This document shows, piece by piece, positions 45,495 through 50,816 of a stretch of DNA of 50,816 bases; within the stretch, counting starts at the first letter, position 1; every line of letters begins with the position of its first letter. A model generated the notes under the pieces. That model made no database searches. It saw only the letters and a list, made by a program, of their open reading frames with translations, and was not told the origin of the DNA. Position numbers and translations under genes: made by a program. The stretch is from Spirochaetaceae bacterium. Its GTDB lineage: Bacteria; Spirochaetota; Spirochaetia; DSM-27196; SLST01. The stretch spans positions 1 through 50,816 of the forward strand of contig SKQU01000214.1 of assembly GCA_007118855.1 (NCBI GenBank), given 5' to 3'.

Positions 45495-46228
45495 TCGCGA
45501 ACCTTCTCGTAGGCCGCCAGGACACGCTTGAACGCCTGTTCGGTCGCCTCCCGCTGGTCCGCGGTCAGAGAGCCGGCGGTATCGGGGTGAAACTGGGCGG
45601 CAAGGCGTCGGTAGGCGGTTCGTACGAGATCCGGGCTCGCATCGCGGGGTACGCCGAGCACGAGACAGGCCTCCGGATCGAGCAGCCGTACGGTCGTGAA
45701 CGTGTCCAGGATGAACCGTTCGTCGATTCCGACGCGGCGCGCGAGCCCGCGGATCTCGTCGCCCTGTGCCGGGCTCGCTCCTTCGTCCTTCACCGCGTCC
45801 CACACCGCCGCAAACAGCCGCTCCCGCTCCTGCGGCGTCGTGTGCGTGCGCACCAGGCCGGCGAAGCGCTCCGCCCCTGCCCACTCCTGCGTCGCCGCGG
45901 TGGCGATCATCCGTTCCACGAGCCGACGCGAGTAGCGGTCCGGGAAGTGCGGCCGGCACCGTTCCACCAGCAGTCCAAGCGGTTCGGACTCCGGAGCTCC
46001 GTAGCCGCCCCTGAGGCGACCGTAGAGCGCACCGGTGAGCGGCACGAAACAGGGCAGCCACGGCGGCGCGGGCATCCCTTCGAGAAACCGGAGCACGGCC
46101 CGGCTGACCCGACGCTCGACGAGCACGAGATCGCACAGCAGCCCGAGCAGCAGCCCGAAGAGGGCACCGTAGACCCCGCCGAGGGCACCAACGGCAACCC
46201 CGGCGACGGTGCCCCACCAGGTTCTCAT
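45485..46228 (-). CDS. Membrane-anchored TerB-like/DnaJ-domain (DjlA-like) co-chaperone
   Basis: N-terminal Gly/Leu-rich TM segment, TerB-like middle ([33 protein letters not shown]), C-terminal J domain with HPD ([27 protein letters not shown]). Confidence 0.85.
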   Translation of the reverse strand: MRTWWGTVAGVAVGALGGVYGALFGLLLGLLCDLVLVERRVSRAVLRFLEGMPAPPWLPCFVPLTGALYGRLRGGYGAPESEPLGLLVERCRPHFPDRYSRRLVERMIATAATQEWAGAERFAGLVRTHTTPQERERLFAAVWDAVKDEGASPAQGDEIRGLARRVGIDERFILDTFTTVRLLDPEACLVLGVPRDASPDLVRTAYRRLAAQFHPDTAGSLTADQREATEQAFKRVLAAYEKVRDYS

Positions 46229-47922
46229 TCCCGCGTCCCGAGCGCGAGGTAGGAGAGCGAGGCGAAGAGCAGAACAGCCTGCAGCACGATGGTCAGGGCG
46301 AGCGCTCCGCCGAAGCCGACCGCGAGAAGCAGCGTCGCGAGCACGATGCGCTGGGCGTAGACGAGGCCGAAGGAGAGCGGCACCAGGAGAAACGGGATGA
46401 GCGGGACGAGGAGCAGCGTCGGCAGCGGAGGCAGATGGAGATAACGGCTGCGGTACCGCCAGCCGAATCCCGCGAGCGCAAGCGAGAATACGAGGTAGGC
46501 GAAGGGAACGACGACGCGCATCAGGAACTCGAGCGTTATTGGTTCGCTCACCATGCCGTACCGGTCGGCCGCGGTGATCGTCCGCGAGAGCGAGGCGATA
46601 TTCGCGGCCTCCGGCCGCCGCGACACATCCGCAAGCAGCACGAGCTCATCGGCACTGGGAGCGATCTCGAGCAGCCCGTGGGTAACGGAGTCGGAATCGC
46701 CGGCATGGATGGTCGGTCCCGTCCGGGTTCCGCGCGGACCGCGATCAATGACGCTCACGATGAAGTGTCCGGCGGCGTGCTTCCCGTAGTCACTCGAGGC
46801 ATGCCTGAGCACGCTCCCCTCACGGTCGACTTCGATCCACTCGATCTGCTGGGCGTAGAGTCCGGAGCCGGTGGCGACGAGCTTGTCGATCGCTACGATC
46901 TCTACAGACTGTTCAACGGCCCGGTTGACGAAGACCAGACCGGGGGTACCGGGCAGACGGAGGGCGTCTACCACTTCGTCGCGGAACACCGTGAGGCCGG
47001 AGACCTGGTCCTCGGCCGCGCGAAGGTAGCGCGCCACGTCTGCATCGCGGGGATACTCCTGCGCGAGCGCAGCAAACTGGTAGTACGCCCCAACGGAGTC
47101 TCCGCGCGTCAGTGCTTCCCTCGCCCGCTGCTTGCGCCAGAACAGTATTCCCGCCTCGCTCTCGCGATCGTCGGGCGCGAGCGAGGCGAGCGATTCGAGG
47201 GACTGCGCCGCGATTCGCGCCGCCTCGTCGCCGGCCGGATCGAGCGACAGCGCCAGGCTCGCCATGTAGTGCGCCGTTGAGTAGTCGGCACGGCCCATCG
47301 CGACCACCGCCCGGTCCACCAACTCCGCAGCGGTCGCCCGTTCGGGAATCCGGAGCTCCGGCGGCGCCTCGTCTGCGGCTTCTACGGGCTCCTGCCGTCG
47401 CTGGTGCTCGCGAATCTCGATCAGCATCTGTTCGATCTGATCGCTTCGTCCAACAAGCGCGAGGTACTGGTTCAGCTGCTCCTGCGCCCGCTCATAGTCC
47501 TGCTCGGCGCGTGCGGCCTCGGCCGATTCGCGCAGCTGCAAGGCGAGCGTCGTGGTCAGCTCGAGCGAGTCGACACGCGCGACGGCGCTCGGATAACCGA
47601 CCAGGTAGCCGACGGAGAACACGAGGGTCGTCGCGAGCAGCAGCGCGATCGGCTGCCCGAACCGCTCGAAGCTCGATCCTCTGCTGACGGGCGCCGACAT
47701 GGGGATGAGCCAGGCGAACACAATGAGAACTGCCCACCCCTGGAAAGCGGGGGCGAGCCCCAGGAACTCCTCCCAGGTCCGGGCGACGATCCACTGCCAC
47801 TGCAGTTCCGCAAGCACGGTCCTGGTGGTAAACGCGAAGACGGACATCAGGAGCAGAAAGCCAAAGGCGAGGGCGTGACAGAGCACGGAAACGACCAGGA
47901 GCTTCTTCCAGGAATCAGCCAT
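46225..47922 (-). CDS. Hypothetical multi-pass membrane protein with TPR-like central region
   Basis: Start MADSWKKLLVVSVLCHALAFGFLLLMSVFAF; central helical repeats; TM helices at both ends; overlaps the upstream gene. Confidence 0.75.
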   Translation of the reverse strand: MADSWKKLLVVSVLCHALAFGFLLLMSVFAFTTRTVLAELQWQWIVARTWEEFLGLAPAFQGWAVLIVFAWLIPMSAPVSRGSSFERFGQPIALLLATTLVFSVGYLVGYPSAVARVDSLELTTTLALQLRESAEAARAEQDYERAQEQLNQYLALVGRSDQIEQMLIEIREHQRRQEPVEAADEAPPELRIPERATAAELVDRAVVAMGRADYSTAHYMASLALSLDPAGDEAARIAAQSLESLASLAPDDRESEAGILFWRKQRAREALTRGDSVGAYYQFAALAQEYPRDADVARYLRAAEDQVSGLTVFRDEVVDALRLPGTPGLVFVNRAVEQSVEIVAIDKLVATGSGLYAQQIEWIEVDREGSVLRHASSDYGKHAAGHFIVSVIDRGPRGTRTGPTIHAGDSDSVTHGLLEIAPSADELVLLADVSRRPEAANIASLSRTITAADRYGMVSEPITLEFLMRVVVPFAYLVFSLALAGFGWRYRSRYLHLPPLPTLLLVPLIPFLLVPLSFGLVYAQRIVLATLLLAVGFGGALALTIVLQAVLLFASLSYLALGTRE

Positions 47923-48886
47923 TGCGCAACCCGCCGCGCGTCTCGCGCCGCCATTCGGCGTATGAAGGAAGAAAGACCAGGACCGCAAGCAGACCGAGCC
48001 CAATGGCCGTGAGGATGACCGCGGGCGCGATCGGCAGGATCGTTGAGTCCAGGGCGGCGATGAGCACGGGGCGCAGCGCGCCGGTCCGCGACGCCGGCAC
48101 GATCCAGAGAGCGAGCCGCAGGCAGCCGAGCGCCAATGCAGCGTTGAACAGCGGCCAACGGGTCAGCCGGACCACGGTCCAGCACCCCAGAACGAAGAAG
48201 GCAAAGGCGGCGAGAGTGAGGATCGTGGGCACCGCCAACGGGCCGTCCAGGGCAAGGAGGCGAGCGGTTTCGCCGATGTCCGCTCTCAGCCGCGTCGCGT
48301 GGTGCGGAGGTCGCACCATCGAGGGGTACGAGTTGGCGATGCGCCCCTCGAGATCGATGGGAGAGCGAGGATCGCCGGGAAGCTCCAGCACTGCGGCTTG
48401 CGGCCCCGGATGACGTGCGCCGCGGACCTGGAACGCCGGCCGATCGCGCTCGTCGTGGACCACCAGCGGAACCGGGTCGGTACCCACCGCGCGCAACGGA
48501 TAGAGGCGCCAGGTCTCGACCCGCACGATTCGCTGCGGCGGGAGCACGGGTGGGTTGCTCGCCGCGGGCGGAACGACGGCGAGCACGAACCCGCCGGCGA
48601 ACAGAGTCAGCGTCCACAACGCGAAGAGCGCGGGCATCGTGACACGGGGAACGGCTTCGGCACGTACGGCGGCAAAGAGACTCAGAACTGCTGCGAGAAG
48701 CGTCACCGGTATCCAGGCTTGCGCGATCCCCGCGAGGAAAAGTGGCACCAGGGGCTCCGGCGCGACTGTTCGGGCGGGATCAAAGCCGGTAACATACCCG
48801 TGCGCCGCGGCGAGGGCGCCGGCGACGGCGATGATCGTGACAAACCAGATGAGGAAACGCACCAGAAGGCGCACCGCGGCTTTCAC
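47915..48886 (-). CDS. Hypothetical multi-pass membrane protein
   Basis: Several TM helices at N- and C-termini with a soluble middle; GTG at 48886 is 7 nt after TACGAT. Confidence 0.72.
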   Translation of the reverse strand: MKAAVRLLVRFLIWFVTIIAVAGALAAAHGYVTGFDPARTVAPEPLVPLFLAGIAQAWIPVTLLAAVLSLFAAVRAEAVPRVTMPALFALWTLTLFAGGFVLAVVPPAASNPPVLPPQRIVRVETWRLYPLRAVGTDPVPLVVHDERDRPAFQVRGARHPGPQAAVLELPGDPRSPIDLEGRIANSYPSMVRPPHHATRLRADIGETARLLALDGPLAVPTILTLAAFAFFVLGCWTVVRLTRWPLFNAALALGCLRLALWIVPASRTGALRPVLIAALDSTILPIAPAVILTAIGLGLLAVLVFLPSYAEWRRETRGGLRNG

Positions 48887-48893
48887 CGGGCGA

Positions 48894-48922
48894 ATCGTAG
48901 CACGCGCCCCGGTTCAATGCAA
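48894..48922 (-). promoter_or_regulatory. Promoter TTGCAT-N17-TACGAT for the membrane protein/DjlA operon
   Basis: Reverse complement of 48917-48922 and 48894-48899; 7 nt to GTG at 48886. Confidence 0.5.
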
Positions 48923-48953
48923 TGATTACCGATTCGGGTGAATAGGAAGGTCT

Positions 48954-49520
48954 GTGTCGGGTATACGAGAGGAGACCGAAGAGGCATTGGTCGCGCGCGC
49001 GAGAACCGGCGATCGAGAGGCGTTCGGGCTGCTCGTCCATGCCTATCTCCCCCGCCTCTACCGTGTTGCCTACGGCGTCGTGCGTAACGGGGAGGAGGCC
49101 GCGGACATCGCGCAGGACGCCTTCGTCCGCGCCTACCGGGCCATCCGGCGGTTCGATCCGTCACGACCGGTGTTTCCGTGGCTCTACCAGATCACGCGCA
49201 ACCTCGCGCTGAACCGGATCGCGCGGGTGCGCAACCGGGAAGGGACGCTCGAAATCGACTCGCTCGTCGCCCCCGGGAAAGGGCCCGAGGATGCCGTGGA
49301 AGCAGACGACGAGTGCGCCAGGATACGCCGGGCGGTCGCGCGGCTGCCGGAGCAGCATCGACTCGTGATCGAGCTGAACCACTTTCAGGAGTGCTCCTAC
49401 CGGGATATGGCGGAGATTCTCGGTATACCGGTCGGAACGGTCATGTCGCGCCTCTACCATGCGAGGAAGCGGCTGCGAACGGTTCTGGAAGAGGAGGAAC
49501 ACGGTGAACCCGTACGATGA
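48954..49520 (+). CDS. RNA polymerase ECF-type sigma factor
   Basis: EEALVARARTGDREAFGLLVHAYLPRLYRVAYGVVRNGEEAADIAQDAFVRAYRAI (region 2) and CSYRDMAEILGIPVGTVMSRLYHARKRLR (region 4); AGGAAGG before GTG. Confidence 0.93.
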   Translation: MSGIREETEEALVARARTGDREAFGLLVHAYLPRLYRVAYGVVRNGEEAADIAQDAFVRAYRAIRRFDPSRPVFPWLYQITRNLALNRIARVRNREGTLEIDSLVAPGKGPEDAVEADDECARIRRAVARLPEQHRLVIELNHFQECSYRDMAEILGIPVGTVMSRLYHARKRLRTVLEEEEHGEPVR

Positions 49521-49968
49521 CGATCCGCAGGATACCCCGCTCGAAGACACGCGAGCGAAGATCCAGGCGCTCGTTGACAACGAGTTGCCCGATTCGGAGA
49601 TCGAGCCGGTACTGGAGACCATCCAGGGCTCGTACGAGTACCGGGCAGAATACGCGGAGCTACTGAGACTGCGCCGTCGGCTCGCTGCCGGCCCGGCGCC
49701 ACCGGTATCCGCCGACTGGCTGGCCAAAGCCGAGCGGCGCATCTCACGGCGCGTGACCCAGAGCGTCGGAGCAGTGCTCCTGGTTGGATCCTATGCCGTC
49801 CTGCTGGGGTACGCCCTGTTCACCTTCCTGCGCGACCCGGAGGTTCCCCGACTGGTCACCGTGCTCGTCGCGCTCGGCGCGCTCGGAATCGGTGCATTGC
49901 TCGTCAACGCCGTCGCGGATAGAATCCGGGAGAAGAAGACCGACCGTTATCGGGAGATCATACGATGA
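49504..49968 (+). CDS. Probable membrane anti-sigma factor (zinc-motif-free)
   Basis: Overlaps the sigma gene; IQALVDNELPDSEIEPVLETIQGSYEYRAEYAELLRLRRRL resembles an anti-sigma N-domain; two TM helices. Confidence 0.65.
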   Translation: MNPYDDDPQDTPLEDTRAKIQALVDNELPDSEIEPVLETIQGSYEYRAEYAELLRLRRRLAAGPAPPVSADWLAKAERRISRRVTQSVGAVLLVGSYAVLLGYALFTFLRDPEVPRLVTVLVALGALGIGALLVNAVADRIREKKTDRYREIIR

Positions 49969-50285
49969 TAATCGCGACGAGCGAGTCGATCGCCGGCAAG
50001 AGGATTTCGGCGGTCCTGGGAATGGTGCGCGGGAATACGATCCGCGCCCGGCACATCGGCAAGGACGTGGTGGCCGCCTTCAAGAATCTCGCAGGCGGGG
50101 AAATCACGGACTACACGAAGATGCTGGCTGAGAGCCGCGAGCAGGCGCTCGACCGGATGATCGAGGACGCGGAGTCGCTTGGGGCCAACGCGATCGTCGC
50201 GGTCCGTTTCACGACAAGCTCGGTCATGCAGGGCGCCGCCGAGATCCTCGTCTACGGCACCGCCGTCCGCTGCGATGACGAATAG
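49965..50285 (+). CDS. YbjQ/UPF0145 (DUF74) family protein
   Basis: ISAVLGMVRGNTIRARHIGKD, EITDYTKMLAESREQALDRMIEDAESLGANAIVAVRFTTSSVMQGAAEILVYGTAV. Confidence 0.92.
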   Translation: MIIATSESIAGKRISAVLGMVRGNTIRARHIGKDVVAAFKNLAGGEITDYTKMLAESREQALDRMIEDAESLGANAIVAVRFTTSSVMQGAAEILVYGTAVRCDDE

Positions 50286-50291
50286 GCCAGG

Positions 50292-50311
50292 TTATCCACA
50301 GCTTATCAACA
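50292..50311 (+). promoter_or_regulatory. Two direct DnaA boxes, TTATCCACA and TTATCAACA, phased 11 bp apart
   Basis: TTATCCACA 50292-50300, TTATCAACA 50303-50311. Confidence 0.7.
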
Positions 50312-50323
50312 GGCTCTGAGTCG

Positions 50324-50342
50324 GTCCGGCGGCCGACCGGAC
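50324..50342. repeat. Inverted repeat GTCCGG-N7-CCGGAC
   Basis: GTCCGG 50324-50329, CCGGAC 50337-50342; GC-rich hairpin without a T-tract. Confidence 0.6.
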
Positions 50343-50527
50343 GGCCGCGTACGACGTCTCGCACAACTCAAATTCGTCCACTTGCCGCAGAAGACTGCCT
50401 ATTTCCATATGAAGAAAAGAGATACGAGAAAGTCAAGAGGATTTGCGTGCATCAGGGCCTCGGATTCCACCCTTCCATCTTAAAACCTGTGTAGCTGTTC
50501 CACGAAAAAGGCCGACTTTTGCACGTA

Positions 50528-50536
50528 TTATCCACA
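50528..50536 (+). promoter_or_regulatory. DnaA box TTATCCACA
   Basis: Exact consensus nonamer at 50528-50536 in the same intergenic region. Confidence 0.7.
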
Positions 50537-50567
50537 AGCTCGCGCACGAGAGCCGTTGACGTGCCAA

Positions 50568-50816
50568 CTACGACATCTCAAGGCGGTAGCCGTGCCCACG
50601 ATACGCCCGTATGGCCGGCGGAGAGTCCCAGGCGGCAGTCACGCTCCTGAGCCTCGCCCGCAATCGCGAGAGCTGCATATCCACGGCACGGCTCCTGCCC
50701 GCCGCGACTCCCGTCACGGCGGCAAGGGTCTCCCGGGCCACCGGCTCGTCGCCCGAACGCGCGAGAATCTCGAGAATGGCGTATTGAACCGGCGTCAGTG
50801 GTGCGGTCCGCTGCTG
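50568..50816 (-). CDS. OmpR/PhoB-type winged-helix DNA-binding domain, C-terminal part (runs off right edge)
   Basis: Reverse-strand reading with stop at 50568-50570: QQRTAPLTPVQYAILEILARSGDEPVARETLAAVTGVAAGRSRAVDMQLSRLRARLRSVTAAWDSPPAIRAYRGHGYRLEMS. LTPxQYxIL and IRAYRGHGYRL are typical trans_reg_C features. Not in the ORF track because it is truncated. Confidence 0.85.
   Translation of the reverse strand, partial: QQRTAPLTPVQYAILEILARSGDEPVARETLAAVTGVAAGRSRAVDMQLSRLRARLRSVTAAWDSPPAIRAYRGHGYRLEMS

Overview
This is a high-GC bacterial chromosomal window of about 50.8 kb. It is gene-dense, with no CRISPR array, IS element or prophage that I can recognise. The source is possibly a Spirochaetota member, but that is a weak inference from gene content. 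I support 46 CDSs, two of them truncated at the window edges, and one tRNA-Leu(CAA). Content includes a proCAB proline operon, an alpha-oxoamine/serine palmitoyltransferase-like enzyme, HD-GYP, trehalase, serA, a cyclophilin-FKBP fusion, a class III cyclase with 2TM domains, cardiolipin synthase, a CheY/CheC/histidine-kinase trio, radA, TraB, DHH phosphoesterase, xylulokinase-transketolase, leuB, hisA/hisE, a sugar kinase and aldolase downstream of pyrC, lysC-thrC-coaX, murA with Asp at the fosfomycin-target position, a DnaJ/TerB membrane operon, and an ECF sigma/anti-sigma/YbjQ operon. The most striking signal outside the genes is a recurrent TANNNT-like -10 box whose 3' end lies about 6-9 nt before ATG/GTG starts, often with a well-spaced -35. 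This implies widespread leaderless transcription. A second is an AT-richer gap with three DnaA-box matches near the right edge. Two promoters have short perfect tandem repeats next to the -35, and one divergent promoter pair shares overlapping -35 elements. All calls are from reading the sequence; no database search was run.
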